Source: RGIG3009 sp964389495
GTDB taxonomy: Bacteria; Bacillota; Clostridia; Oscillospirales; Acutalibacteraceae
Reading direction: 5' to 3'
Length of the DNA stretch: 25,066 nucleotides
NCBI GenBank assembly: GCA_964389495.1
Contig: CAYMDU010000015.1
Location: forward strand, 1 to 25,066
The translations under genes and the position numbers were made by a program. Below are positions 1-8,281 of this stretch, one piece after another (the stretch's first letter is position 1; the number at the start of each line of letters is the position of its first letter). The notes beneath the pieces were generated by a model that searched no databases, was not told the DNA's origin, and saw nothing but the letters and a program-made list of their open reading frames with translations.

Positions 1-534
1 GTCGGCTGTGAGTTCGGCGGCACGGTGCACCACGCGGCCCATTTCGGCAACGGCCTCCATGTTGATGCCGGCTTTGGTAGAACCGATGTTGACCGAAGCG
101 CAGATGTGGTTAGTTTGTGCCAGTGCTTCGGGAATGCTGGCTATCAGCTCACGGTCGCCGGCGGCAAAGCCTTTTTGCACAAGCGCCGAAAACCCGCCGA
201 TGAAATTCACACCGCAGGTTTGGGCGGCTTTTTCCAGAGTGAGGGCCAGTTTGAGCGGGTCTTTTCGGTCGCAAGCGGCCAACACCATGGCGGCCGGTGT
301 GATGGATATGCGCTTGTTGATGATGGGAATACCGTATTCGTGTTCGATATCTTCACCGGTTTTAACAAGGTCGCGGGCACAGCGTGTGATTTTATCATAC
401 ACGCGGGTGCAAAGGGTGTCCATGTCGCTGTGACAGCAATCCAAGAGCGAAATGCCCATGGTGATGGTACGGATGTCGAGATTTTCCTCGCGAATCATGG
501 TGATGGTTTCCAAAATATCTCGTGTGTTCAGCAT
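1..534 (-). CDS. PFL-family (UPF0210/DUF711) protein, 3' end cut by window edge
   Basis: The minus strand is open from an ATG at 534 to the window edge, giving the first 178 residues of a protein whose family is usually about 450 residues, so roughly 60% is missing. The N-terminus reads MLNTRDILETITMIREENLD followed by RTITMGISLLDC, which I recognise as the UPF0210/PFL family (related to pyruvate-formate-lyase-like folds; biochemical role not established). Further on, GGFSALVQKGF and the stretch SVNIGSTKAGINM are also typical. An AAGGAG ribosome binding site overlaps the stop codon of the ACT-domain gene nine bases upstream, so the two are cotranscribed. ACT protein plus UPF0210 is a recurrent pair in Clostridia, which suggests the ACT protein is a partner or regulator, but the function is unknown. 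Confidence 0.88.
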   Translation of the reverse strand, partial: MLNTRDILETITMIREENLDIRTITMGISLLDCCHSDMDTLCTRVYDKITRCARDLVKTGEDIEHEYGIPIINKRISITPAAMVLAACDRKDPLKLALTLEKAAQTCGVNFIGGFSALVQKGFAAGDRELIASIPEALAQTNHICASVNIGSTKAGINMEAVAEMGRVVHRAAELTAD

Positions 535-543
535 GGTAACTCC

Positions 544-813
544 TTAAATGCGGTGCATGGATTGAAAAATATCTTCGTGCATGGCGTGAATAGACAGACC
601 CATTTCGTTGCCGAGAACGCCCAGTTCTTCGGCCAGTTTGGTGAAGGGAACATCGCAGCTGTTGATATCCACCATCATGATCATGGCGAACATATCCTGC
701 AAAATGGACTGAGTGACTTCCAGTACATTCACATGGTGGGCGGCACAGGTGGCAGACACTTTGGCCAAAATGCCAACGGTGTCTTTGCCAATGACGGTGA
801 TAACGGCGCGCAT
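544..813 (-). CDS. ACT domain-containing protein (UPF0237 family)
   Basis: An 89-residue protein made of a single ACT domain. It begins MRAVITVIGKDTVGILAKVS, the usual beta1-alpha1 opening of small ACT proteins of the UPF0237 type, with the glycine in KDTVGI at the ligand-binding turn, and it ends in SIHAMHEDIFQSMHRI. ACT domains bind amino acids or similar small ligands and often act as regulatory subunits. The start is set by a good AAGGAG ribosome binding site a few bases before the ATG at 813; a longer upstream reading frame exists but has no ribosome binding site and crosses the promoter. It is the first gene of a two-gene operon with the UPF0210 protein and is divergent from the Lrp-family gene. 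Confidence 0.9.
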   Translation of the reverse strand: MRAVITVIGKDTVGILAKVSATCAAHHVNVLEVTQSILQDMFAMIMMVDINSCDVPFTKLAEELGVLGNEMGLSIHAMHEDIFQSMHRI

Positions 814-853
814 AGTGACAACTCCTTGCTTTTTCGAACGTATTATGTATACT

Positions 854-882
854 ATCATATAACAAACCCGCAGAAAAAGCAA
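854..882 (-). promoter_or_regulatory. Candidate sigma-A promoter for the ACT/UPF0210 operon
   Basis: Reading the minus strand, TTGCTT (877-882) is followed after 17 bases by TATGAT (854-859), about 40 bases before the ACT gene start. The spacing is ideal and both hexamers match the consensus at 4-5 of 6 positions. Confidence 0.55.
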
Positions 883-891
883 ATATTTTCT

Positions 892-919
892 TTGCAAATT
901 CGGCGGTTTATGATATACT
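892..919 (+). promoter_or_regulatory. Candidate sigma-A promoter for the lrp-aminotransferase-ispE operon
   Basis: TTGCAA (892-897) and TATACT (914-919) are separated by 16 bases, and TG at 911-912 gives an extended -10. It lies about 45 bases before the Lrp start, back to back with the ACT promoter. Confidence 0.6.
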
Positions 920-962
920 AAACGGGAAGACAGTTTGTTGTATTTCGGTAGGAGGGATTTCC

Positions 963-1436
963 ATGGATAAATTGTTGAAACTTTTGGATGCCAACGCGCG
1001 ATTGACGAATGCTCAACTGGCCACCATGCTGGGCCGAACAGAGGACGAGGTGCGCGCACAAATTGCCGAATTGGAACAAAGCGGGGCCATTCGCGCCTAT
1101 AAGGCCGTGGTGGATTGGGATAAAACCGACCGCGACTGTGTGACGGCGATTATTGAACTGAAAGTAATTCCGCGCCGCGATGTGGGGTTTGAAGGTATTG
1201 CCGAGCAGATTATGGCGTTTGAAGAAGTGGAAAGTGTGTACCTGATGTCCGGCGGGTACGATTTGTCGGTGCGGGTGAACGGGCGCAGCTTCCAGGAGAT
1301 TGCGGCGTTTGTGGCCAAGCGGTTGGCCCCGTTGGAATCGGTGCAATCCACGGCAACGCATTTTGTGTTGCGGCGGTACAAAGAAAGCCAGGTGCCTTTT
1401 CTCGGTGAGAGCAAGGACGAAAGAGGATTGATATAA
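963..1436 (+). CDS. Lrp/AsnC-family transcriptional regulator
   Basis: A 157-residue protein with the standard Lrp layout: an N-terminal helix-turn-helix (about residues 3-45, including the run LLKLLDANARLTNAQLATML and then DEVRAQIAELEQSGAI) and a C-terminal RAM/ACT-like ligand-binding domain (about 65-140, with IELKVIPRRDVGFEGIAEQI and VYLMSGGYDLSV). The family binds DNA as oligomers and senses amino acids. An AGGAGGG ribosome binding site ends six bases before the ATG. The gene stops three bases before the aminotransferase start, so it probably regulates or responds to that enzyme's amino acid, possibly also itself and the divergent ACT operon. Specific ligand cannot be told from sequence. 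Confidence 0.9.
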   Translation: MDKLLKLLDANARLTNAQLATMLGRTEDEVRAQIAELEQSGAIRAYKAVVDWDKTDRDCVTAIIELKVIPRRDVGFEGIAEQIMAFEEVESVYLMSGGYDLSVRVNGRSFQEIAAFVAKRLAPLESVQSTATHFVLRRYKESQVPFLGESKDERGLI

Positions 1437-1439
1437 GTT

Positions 1440-2606
1440 ATGGACTATTCGCGTTTATTGAACCGTACCTTGCAGGAACTTCCGCCGTCGGGAATTCGGC
1501 GTTTCTTTGATATTGCCAACGAAATGGACAATGTGATTTCACTGTCGATTGGCGAACCGGATTTCACCACGCCGTATCACATTCGCGAAAAGGGTATTGA
1601 ATCGCTGGAAAAAGGAAAAACCTGGTACACCCCCAACGCCGGGCTGATGGCGTTGCGAGAAGCGATTGGCGGATATGTGCAGCGCCGCACCGGTTGTGTG
1701 TATGACCCGCGCAGCGAAATTCTGGTGACAGTGGGTGGTAGCGAGGGGATTGACCTGTGCTTGCGTTCGCTGATTGAACCGGGCGACGAGGTGCTGATAC
1801 CGCAGCCCAGTTTTGTGTGTTACGACCCGTTGACACGCTTGGCAGGCGGTGTGCCGGTGCCGATTGTCACCCGCGCCGAAGATGCCTTTCGCCTGACAGC
1901 CGAAGCACTGCGTGCGGCGATTACGCCACGCACGAAGTTGCTGGTGTTGCCGTTTCCCAGTAATCCCACCGGTGCGGTGATGCGGCGAAGCCATTTGGAA
2001 GCGATTGCCGATGTGTTGCGCGGTACGGATATTTTGGTGCTGTCCGATGAGATATACAGCGATTTAACCTATGGCACAGAGCCGCATGTCAGCATTGCGT
2101 CTTTGGAAGACATGCAGGAACGCACGGTGTACATTGGCGGATTTTCCAAATCGTTTGCCATGACAGGCTGGCGAATGGGCTATGCCTGTGCGCCGGCGCC
2201 GGTGATGAAAATGATGCTGAAACTGCACCAATTTGCCCTGATGTGCGCGCCGACCACCGCGCAATACGCGGCGATTGAAGCCATGAATCACGGCGAGGAC
2301 GATGTGGTGGCCATGCGGGCCGACTACGACACGCGCCGCCGTTTTATTGTGCAGGAACTGAATGCCATGGGGTTGACTTGCTTTGACCCGGAGGGGGCAT
2401 TTTATGTGTTCCCGTCCATTCAAAAAACCGGTTTGAACAGCGAGGAGTTTTGCCAGCGACTGTTGCACGAAAAGCGGGTGGCGGTGGTTCCCGGCACGGC
2501 GTTTGGCGAGTGCGGGGAAGGATTCGTTCGCATTTCGTACTGCTACTCGATTGCCCATATCACGGAAGCGATGCATCGCTTGCGTGAGTTTATCAGCAGC
2601 CTATGA
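1440..2606 (+). CDS. Class I/II PLP-dependent aminotransferase
   Basis: A 388-residue fold-type-I aminotransferase of the AspC/AlaT/PatA subgroup. Visible active-site elements are SIGEPDFTTP near residue 36, Tyr63, the SNPTG motif with Asn175 (PLP O3'), Asp203 and Tyr206 in SDEIYSDLTYG, the Schiff-base Lys237 in GGFSKSFAMTGWRMGY, Arg245 for PLP phosphate, and Arg364 in GFVRISYCYS for the substrate carboxylate. All key residues are present, so it should be active; the exact amino acid is not decided by sequence. The start directly follows the Lrp stop, a tight pairing that fits amino acid-responsive control. The last four bases overlap the ispE start. Confidence 0.92.
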   Translation: MDYSRLLNRTLQELPPSGIRRFFDIANEMDNVISLSIGEPDFTTPYHIREKGIESLEKGKTWYTPNAGLMALREAIGGYVQRRTGCVYDPRSEILVTVGGSEGIDLCLRSLIEPGDEVLIPQPSFVCYDPLTRLAGGVPVPIVTRAEDAFRLTAEALRAAITPRTKLLVLPFPSNPTGAVMRRSHLEAIADVLRGTDILVLSDEIYSDLTYGTEPHVSIASLEDMQERTVYIGGFSKSFAMTGWRMGYACAPAPVMKMMLKLHQFALMCAPTTAQYAAIEAMNHGEDDVVAMRADYDTRRRFIVQELNAMGLTCFDPEGAFYVFPSIQKTGLNSEEFCQRLLHEKRVAVVPGTAFGECGEGFVRISYCYSIAHITEAMHRLREFISSL

Positions 2607-3457
2607 AACTGACAGTGTATGCACCGGCCAAATTGAATTTGGTGCTGGATGTGGTGAGAAAACGCAACGACGGGTATCACGACCTGCGCACGGTGATGCA
2701 AACCGTGGATTGGTGCGATACCGTAACGGTGGAATTGACCGACGGCGACGGTATTGCTTTGGCGTGTGACGGCGGTATCCCGGCCGACACGCACAACACG
2801 GCCTACCGGGCGGCGGCACTGTTTCGTGAGGAAACCGGCCTTTCGTTCGGGTGCGCCATCACGGTGCACAAATCGGTGCCGTCGCAAGCGGGTATGGGAG
2901 GCGGCAGTGCCGATGCTGCAGCGGTGTTGCGGGCGCTCAATCGTTTGCACGGGGGGCGGTTGTCGGCAGATTCATTGTGTCGGTTGGCCGAACGCATTGG
3001 GGCGGATGTTCCGTTTTGCTTGCAAGGGGGAACCGCCTTGGCCACCGGAACCGGAACGGTGTTGCAGCCGCTTTCGGCATTGCCGTCGTGCTATTTTGCG
3101 GTGGTGAAACCGGAAGGCGGTGTGTCCACGCCGGAAGCCTACCGGTTGCTGGATACCGCACCGCAAGTGTTGCATCCGAATGTGGAGGCGTTTTGTCGGG
3201 CTTTGCAGCGGCAAGAGTGGGAAGGCATGATGCCCCACATGCGCAATAGTTTTGAAGCACCGTTGGCATTGCCACACACGGCAACGGTTACGGCGCGATT
3301 GCGCGATGCGGGGGCCGAAGCGGCGTTGCTCACCGGCAGCGGCAGCGCGGTGTTCGGGTTGTTTTTGAAGAAAGAAACCGCTGCTCAAGCGGTTCGGTTG
3401 CTAAAAAAAGACTATCCGTTGACACGGCTGTGCCGGCCGGTGAACGGTGTGAAATGA
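2603..3457 (+). CDS. ispE: 4-diphosphocytidyl-2-C-methyl-D-erythritol kinase
   Basis: A 284-residue GHMP kinase, normal length for IspE, which phosphorylates CDP-ME in the MEP isoprenoid pathway in the cytosol. The N-terminus is YAPAKLNLVLDV with Lys10, the phosphate-binding glycine loop is PSQAGMGGGSADAA (93-106), the catalytic Asp is in RIGADVPF (Asp135), and the C-terminal GHMP motif is LLTGSGSAVFG (242-252). Its ATG overlaps the aminotransferase stop (ATGA), indicating translational coupling. It is the last gene of the operon, followed 13 bases after the stop by a strong terminator. Its placement with an aminotransferase looks like operon hitch-hiking, not a shared pathway. Confidence 0.96.
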   Translation: MKLTVYAPAKLNLVLDVVRKRNDGYHDLRTVMQTVDWCDTVTVELTDGDGIALACDGGIPADTHNTAYRAAALFREETGLSFGCAITVHKSVPSQAGMGGGSADAAAVLRALNRLHGGRLSADSLCRLAERIGADVPFCLQGGTALATGTGTVLQPLSALPSCYFAVVKPEGGVSTPEAYRLLDTAPQVLHPNVEAFCRALQRQEWEGMMPHMRNSFEAPLALPHTATVTARLRDAGAEAALLTGSGSAVFGLFLKKETAAQAVRLLKKDYPLTRLCRPVNGVK

Positions 3458-3470
3458 AACTATGGTTTGT

Positions 3471-3509
3471 AAACGGGCGTACCCTCAAAAAGAGGGTGCG
3501 CCCGTTTTT
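3471..3509 (+). terminator. Rho-independent terminator after ispE
   Basis: A 16-bp stem (3471-3486 with 3492-3507, one T/G mismatch pair region) around a five-A loop, followed by a run of T. The arms are AAACGGGCGTACCCTC and GAGGGTGCGCCCGTTT. The A-rich 5' side means it could work in both directions. Confidence 0.93.
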
Positions 3510-3546
3510 GCTTGAAACGGTTTCGACCACGGTAGCCGCGACACAG

Positions 3547-3601
3547 TTTACTTTGATTTTACACCGGTATGATTATGGATTTTACAGCAAACCCTTATAC
3601 T
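3547..3601 (+). promoter_or_regulatory. Candidate PhoP box and promoter of the pst operon
   Basis: TTTACT (3547-3552) and TTTACA (3558-3563) are direct repeats 11 bp apart with a TTGAT spacer, and another TTTACA occurs at 3581-3586, about two more turns on. Firmicutes PhoP binds TT(A/C/T)ACA-like repeats with 11-bp periodicity. A TATACT -10 sits at 3596-3601 without a good -35, as expected for an activator-dependent promoter. The pstS ribosome binding site follows at 3626-3633. The call is by pattern and by the downstream genes, not by experiment. Confidence 0.6.
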
Positions 3602-3641
3602 GGTGGTTGTGAAAGGTAGAAAATCAAAGGAGGAAAAGACG

Positions 3642-4442
3642 ATGACAAAGAAAAGCAGCTTGGGGATAATCGCGGTGCTGTTGTGCATGATGATACCTGG
3701 TTGCGGCAACCGAGCGGGGGTTAGTACCGACGGATCCACTTCGATGAGCAAGGTGATCGGGGCTCTTTCCGAAGCATACGAAGCCGAAACTGGAGTTGCG
3801 GTTTCCTACAACGGAACAGGGTCGGGCTCCGGTATTCAGGCGGTTTTGGAGGGGCGGTGCGATATTGGATTGTCAAGCCGTAATTTGAAGGAAAAAGAAG
3901 TGGCTGATGGATTAACAGCCACCGTGCTGGCGTATGACGGCATTGTGCTGATTGTGAATCCCAACAACGCGATTAATGGTTTGAGCAGGGAAACGGTGGC
4001 TGAGATTTACACCGGTCAAATCACAAACTGGAAAGAGCTGGGCTGGCAGGATGCCCCTATTGTTCTCATTGGCCGAGAGGCAGGCAGCGGCACGCGCGAC
4101 GGGTTTGAAGCAATTACCGATACCCAAGGCCGTTGCCCATACCGTCAGGAACTCACTTCGACAGGCGATGTTATAACAACGGTGGCAACCAATCCCAACG
4201 CGATTGGTTATGCCTCATTGGCTTCGGTAAAAGAAACGGTGAAGGTACTGTCGGTTGACGGTGTTGTGCCTTGTGAAGAAACCGTGAAAAGCGGAAACTA
4301 TGCTATTCGGCGTCCGTTTGTGCTGGTGACAAAAGAAGGGGCAGAACTGTCGAACGAAGCGCAGGATTTTTTGGCGTATGTCACTTCGGAAAAAGCACGG
4401 GAAATCATTTTGTCGGTTGGCGTGGTGCCCGCAAACGGATAG
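3642..4442 (+). CDS. pstS: Phosphate ABC transporter substrate-binding lipoprotein
   Basis: A 266-residue phosphate-binding protein, anchored as a lipoprotein. The signal peptide has a short basic start, a hydrophobic run and the lipobox IPGC with Cys21. Phosphate-contact segments are visible: DGSTSM right after the lipobox, GTGSGSGIQAV, and GREAGSGTRDGFE. The start at 3642 is chosen because AAAGGAGG ends eight bases before it and it begins the signal peptide; an upstream in-frame start adds 13 unsupported residues. It opens the pst operon and delivers phosphate to PstCA. The length is typical of the short clostridial PstS group. Confidence 0.95.
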   Translation: MTKKSSLGIIAVLLCMMIPGCGNRAGVSTDGSTSMSKVIGALSEAYEAETGVAVSYNGTGSGSGIQAVLEGRCDIGLSSRNLKEKEVADGLTATVLAYDGIVLIVNPNNAINGLSRETVAEIYTGQITNWKELGWQDAPIVLIGREAGSGTRDGFEAITDTQGRCPYRQELTSTGDVITTVATNPNAIGYASLASVKETVKVLSVDGVVPCEETVKSGNYAIRRPFVLVTKEGAELSNEAQDFLAYVTSEKAREIILSVGVVPANG

Positions 4443-4479
4443 GACGGCGACTGGGTGTTGTCGGTTGGAGGTGTGAAAA

Positions 4480-5352
4480 ATGAGAAGAAAACGCGTGCTT
4501 GAAACAGCTGTTCACGGCACCTTCTTGTTGTTGGGATTGGTCACAGTAGGGTGCGTTTTGTTGATAACCGTATATTTGGTTGTTTCCGGGCTTCCTGCCA
4601 TCTGGGAAATCGGGGTTGTAGATTTCTTGTTTGGAAAAGAGTGGAATTCCACCGCTGCCAACCCGAAATTCGGGATTTTGCCCTTTATTTTAACCAGTGT
4701 TTACGGCATGGCGGGAGCACTTTTGATTGGTGTGCCGATTGGCTTTTTCACAGCGGTGTATCTTTCTAAAATGGCAACCAAACCTGTGAGAACTCTGTTG
4801 GGAAACGCTGTGAACTTGTTGGCCGGTATTCCGTCGGTGGTGTATGGGTTGGTGGGAATGTTGGTGTTGGTTCCTGCTATTCGCAAGGTGTTTCATGTTC
4901 CCGACGGAGCCGGATTGTTGGCGGCGATGACGGTGTTGGCCGTGATGATTTTGCCGCATATTATTAAGGTTTCGGTTACCGCCCTGAACAGCGTGCCGAA
5001 AGAATACGAGGACGGATCTCTTGCCTTGGGCGCAACGCCGGTTGAAACCTATTTTCGGGTGTCGGTTCCTGCTGCCAAAAGCGGAATTGCCGCGGCGGTG
5101 GTGCTGGGCGTGGGGCGAGCAATCGGTGAGGCCATGGCCGTGATGATGGTGGCGGGTAATGTAGCCAATATGCCGTCGCTGTTTGGAAGTGTTCGCTTTT
5201 TGACAACGGCGGTTGCCAGTGAAATGGCGTATTCCAGTCCCGGTAGTTTGCAAAGGCAGGCACTGTTTTCCATTGCGTTGGTGCTGTATCTTTTTATTAT
5301 GCTGATCAATGCAACGCTGAATTTCTTTTTGAAGCGGGAGACAACAAAGTGA
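4480..5352 (+). CDS. pstC: Phosphate ABC transporter permease PstC
   Basis: A 290-residue integral membrane protein with about six hydrophobic helices (first at about 12-37, last at about 262-284). The ABC-permease EAA loop that docks on the ATPase is at about 176-220 (YEDGSLALGATP, then GVGRAIGEAMAV). The segment NLLAGIPSVVYGLVGM (112-127) is the conserved Pst permease motif. The ribosome binding site GGAGGTG ends six bases before the ATG. It forms the channel with PstA, whose gene follows one base after its stop. Confidence 0.95.
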   Translation: MRRKRVLETAVHGTFLLLGLVTVGCVLLITVYLVVSGLPAIWEIGVVDFLFGKEWNSTAANPKFGILPFILTSVYGMAGALLIGVPIGFFTAVYLSKMATKPVRTLLGNAVNLLAGIPSVVYGLVGMLVLVPAIRKVFHVPDGAGLLAAMTVLAVMILPHIIKVSVTALNSVPKEYEDGSLALGATPVETYFRVSVPAAKSGIAAAVVLGVGRAIGEAMAVMMVAGNVANMPSLFGSVRFLTTAVASEMAYSSPGSLQRQALFSIALVLYLFIMLINATLNFFLKRETTK

Positions 5353-5353
5353 T

Positions 5354-6196
5354 ATGAAAACAAAACGAAAATTGAGAACGGGCCTGTTGCAAGCGGCCAT
5401 GGTGTTCTCTGCCGTCCTGACAGCAGCGTTGGTGTTGCTGATGGTGATGTATGTGCTTGGCAAAGGGTTGCCGCATTTATCGTGGACATTGCTTTCGACA
5501 AAGCCGAGTATACTTGCCAACACGATTGGAATATTGCCGGATATGGTGAACACGATGTCCGTTGTTTTTGCCACGCTGGTGATGGTGTTGCCATTGGGCG
5601 TGGGGGCAGCGGTGTATTTGACAGAATATGCCGGCAACAGAAACTTGGTGACAGCCATAGAATATGCCGCTGAAACGCTGTCGGGAATTCCGTCGATTAT
5701 TTACGGCTTGGTGGGGATGTTGCTGTTTTCCAACCGTTTTGGCACAAGTCTGTTGGCCGGATCGTTGACACTGGTGATTATGAATTTGCCCACTGTTATG
5801 CGTACCACGCAGGAAAGTTTGAAAACGGTGCCGCAATCGTATCGAGAGGGAGCGTTTGGGCTGGGAGCCGGCAAATGGCGTGTTATTCGTACCGTTGTAT
5901 TGCCGGGTTGCTGGGACGGGGTGATCACGGGGTGCATTTTGGCGGTGGGACGCATTATGGGCGAATCGGCGGCGCTGCTGTTTACCGCCGGGTTTGCCCA
6001 TTCGCTTAACGGCCTGATAGAAGGGCTTTCCCGCCCCGGTGCCACACTTTCGGTGGCGCTGTATGTGTATGCGAAAGAAGACGGCGAATTCGGTGTGGCC
6101 TTTGCCATAGCAGCAATATTGATGATGCTGACTTTGCTTATCAATCTGCTGGCAGCGTGGTTGGGGAATTATTTTGAAAAAAGGAGAACACGATGA
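5354..6196 (+). CDS. pstA: Phosphate ABC transporter permease PstA
   Basis: A 280-residue membrane protein, second permease of the Pst system. It has six predicted helices (first about 13-35, last about 249-270), the Pst motif TLSGIPSIIYGLVGMLLF (108-125) and the EAA loop at about 163-206 (YREGAFGLGAGKW, then AVGRIMGESAAL). It starts one base after the pstC stop, relying on coupling, since no strong separate ribosome binding site is seen. Its final four bases overlap the pstB start. Confidence 0.95.
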   Translation: MKTKRKLRTGLLQAAMVFSAVLTAALVLLMVMYVLGKGLPHLSWTLLSTKPSILANTIGILPDMVNTMSVVFATLVMVLPLGVGAAVYLTEYAGNRNLVTAIEYAAETLSGIPSIIYGLVGMLLFSNRFGTSLLAGSLTLVIMNLPTVMRTTQESLKTVPQSYREGAFGLGAGKWRVIRTVVLPGCWDGVITGCILAVGRIMGESAALLFTAGFAHSLNGLIEGLSRPGATLSVALYVYAKEDGEFGVAFAIAAILMMLTLLINLLAAWLGNYFEKRRTR

Positions 6197-6948
6197 AAAC
6201 AATACTAACTGCCACCGACCTTTGTCTTTGGTACGGAGAAACGCAGGCGCTGAAATGCATTAATATCGCCATTCCGGAAAAGACTATAACGGCGTTGATT
6301 GGGCCGTCGGGGTGTGGTAAATCCACGTTTTTAAAAACGCTTAATCGGATGAACGACTTGGTTCCCTCGGTGAGGCTGTCCGGCAAAGTGGAGTATGACG
6401 GAAAAAACATTTTTGACAAGCACACCGATGTGAACGAGCTTCGCCGGCATATCGGCATGGTGTTTCAAAAGCCAAATCCGTTTCCAATGAGTATTTACGA
6501 TAACATTGCCTACGGGCCGCGCACGCACGGAATGAAAAGCAAAGTGAAATTGGATGAAATCGTGGAAGAGGCACTTCGCAGTGCGGCCATTTGGGAGGAA
6601 GTGAAAGACCGATTGAAAAAGAATGCGCTGGGGCTTTCTGGCGGTCAGCAACAGCGTCTTTGCATTGCCAGAGCATTGGCGGTGCAACCGCAGGTGTTGT
6701 TGATGGATGAACCGACAAGTGCACTGGATCCGATTTCAACATCAAAGATTGAAGAGCTGGTGTTGAACTTAAAAGAAAAGTATACTATAATTACGGTGAC
6801 CCACAATATGCAACAGGCTGTTCGCATTTCCGACAGTACTGCCTTTTTCCTGTTGGGAGAACTGGTGGAGTTCGGCGATACCGAAGCGGTTTTTTCACAC
6901 CCGCGGGATAAGCGCACCGAAGATTACATTACAGGAAGGTTCGGTTGA
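6193..6948 (+). CDS. pstB: Phosphate ABC transporter ATP-binding protein PstB
   Basis: A 251-residue ABC ATPase that powers phosphate import. Walker A is GPSGCGKS (37-44), the Q-loop Gln92 is in MVFQKPNPFPMSIYDN (a PstB hallmark), the signature is LSGGQQQR (148-155), Walker B is VLLMDEPTSALDP (168-180) and the switch His204 is in VTHNMQQA. Length and motifs are complete. The start overlaps the pstA stop by four bases. Confidence 0.97.
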   Translation: MKTILTATDLCLWYGETQALKCINIAIPEKTITALIGPSGCGKSTFLKTLNRMNDLVPSVRLSGKVEYDGKNIFDKHTDVNELRRHIGMVFQKPNPFPMSIYDNIAYGPRTHGMKSKVKLDEIVEEALRSAAIWEEVKDRLKKNALGLSGGQQQRLCIARALAVQPQVLLMDEPTSALDPISTSKIEELVLNLKEKYTIITVTHNMQQAVRISDSTAFFLLGELVEFGDTEAVFSHPRDKRTEDYITGRFG

Positions 6949-6952
6949 CGGT

Positions 6953-7600
6953 ATGAGAAGCAGATTTGACGAACAGCTGGAACGGTTGAACACTAAAATG
7001 ATTGAGATGGGGGCGCAGTGTGAAAGCCTGATTGCTCTTGTGGTTAAGGCGTTGCTCGACGGCGATACAGCAAAAGCCAATTCGGTCAAAGGGCAAGGGC
7101 AGCAAATCGACCAACTGGAACGCGAGATTGAAGGGATTTGCCTGAAACTGTTGTTGCAGCAGCAACCGGTGGCCCAAGATTTGCGAACGATTTCTGCCGC
7201 GCTGAAAATGATTACCGACATGGAGCGTATTGGGGATCAGGCCGAAGACATTGCCGAGATTGTGGTGTTTTTAAACGGACGCACCGGCAGTGAGTGCCGC
7301 GGAATACGCACCATGGCGGAAGCCACCATACACATGGTGACAAGCAGTATTGATGCGTATGTGCGGCGCGACCTGACACTGGCGCGAGCGGTTTGTGCTT
7401 ACGATGATGTGGTGGACGCCGCTTTTGCCGACAGTAAGCAATCGCTTATTCACATGCTTGCCGAAAACACGGCCGACGGGGAGTATGCGCTGGATCTTTT
7501 GATGATTGCCAAATATCTGGAACGCATGGGAGATCATGCGGTGAACATTGCCCGGTGGGTGGAATTTTCGGTTACCGGTGTTCACGAGGGAGAGGACTGA
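6953..7600 (+). CDS. phoU: Phosphate signalling complex protein PhoU
   Basis: A 215-residue, all-helical protein with the two PhoU repeats. Each carries the metal-cluster motif: ERIGDQAEDIAE (91-102) and ERMGDHAVNIAR (190-201). PhoU links Pst transport state to the histidine kinase and restrains phosphate uptake and the Pho response. It lies four bases after pstB and six before the response regulator, so the sensing module is produced together with the transporter. Confidence 0.96.
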   Translation: MRSRFDEQLERLNTKMIEMGAQCESLIALVVKALLDGDTAKANSVKGQGQQIDQLEREIEGICLKLLLQQQPVAQDLRTISAALKMITDMERIGDQAEDIAEIVVFLNGRTGSECRGIRTMAEATIHMVTSSIDAYVRRDLTLARAVCAYDDVVDAAFADSKQSLIHMLAENTADGEYALDLLMIAKYLERMGDHAVNIARWVEFSVTGVHEGED

Positions 7601-7606
7601 CAGAGA

Positions 7607-8281
7607 ATGATTTGGTGTGTGGACGACGACAAAACCATACGAGATATTGAAGTGTACACGCTGGTGCAAACCGGATGGGATGCGGTGGGGTTCTCCGACG
7701 GAGTGTCGATGCTGAAAGCACTCAAAACCGAAAAGCCGGATTTGATTGTGCTGGATATCATGATGCCGCAAATGGACGGTATGGCCGTGTTGAAAGAGTT
7801 GCGGAGCCATCCCGAAACGCGAAAAATTCCGGTGATTATGGCCACGGCCAAGGGCACAGAACCGGACAAAATTGTCGGGCTGGATATGGGAGCCGACGAT
7901 TATCTGGTGAAGCCTTTTGGGGTGATGGAAATGGTGTCCCGTATCAAAGCGGTTTTGCGCCGTTGTGAGCCGAAAGACGATGACGGTATTTTGCAGGCCG
8001 GCGAAATCGTGCTGAACGGCAGGCAACGCACGGTAACGGTGGCCGGCCAAAATGTGTCGCTCACATTCAAAGAATTTGAGATGCTGAAACTTTTTATGGA
8101 AAATCCGGGCACGGTTTTTTCAAGAGAGCGTTTGCTTTCGGAGGTTTGGGGTACGGCGTATTTCGGAGAAACCAGAACGGTGGATATGCACATCAAAACC
8201 TTGCGACAAAAACTGGGGAACGCTTCCGAAGGGATTAAAACCGTTATCGGTGTGGGATACAAGTTGGAGGCAGGGAAATGA
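7607..8281 (+). CDS. phoP: OmpR/PhoB-family response regulator (PhoP/PhoB)
   Basis: A 224-residue two-domain regulator. The receiver domain (1-118) has the acidic pocket Asp6-Asp8, the phospho-acceptor Asp50 in LIVLDIMMPQMDG, Thr80 and Lys102 in LVKPFG. The winged-helix DNA-binding domain (about 128-222) shows LTFKEFEMLKLFMENPG, the recognition region RTVDMHIKTLRQKLG and the final wing VIGVGYKLE. Position between phoU and the kinase indicates phosphate control; the TTTACA repeats before pstS are its probable target. It overlaps the kinase start by four bases. The name PhoP versus PhoB is a convention; orthology is inferred from context. Confidence 0.9.
   Translation: MIWCVDDDKTIRDIEVYTLVQTGWDAVGFSDGVSMLKALKTEKPDLIVLDIMMPQMDGMAVLKELRSHPETRKIPVIMATAKGTEPDKIVGLDMGADDYLVKPFGVMEMVSRIKAVLRRCEPKDDDGILQAGEIVLNGRQRTVTVAGQNVSLTFKEFEMLKLFMENPGTVFSRERLLSEVWGTAYFGETRTVDMHIKTLRQKLGNASEGIKTVIGVGYKLEAGK

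Noticed and set aside
8..921. Plus-strand open frames at the left edge
   Set aside because: They are antisense to the UPF0210 and ACT genes, which have family motifs and ribosome binding sites.
3458..3641. A possible riboswitch or small RNA between ispE and pstS
   Set aside because: The structure present is a simple terminator hairpin, and the rest is explained by a promoter and ribosome binding site; no conserved riboswitch elements are seen.
4690..5658. A 322-codon minus-strand open frame across pstC and pstA
   Set aside because: Antisense to two clear permease genes; the product is rich in His, Arg and Asn with no ribosome binding site and no family resemblance.
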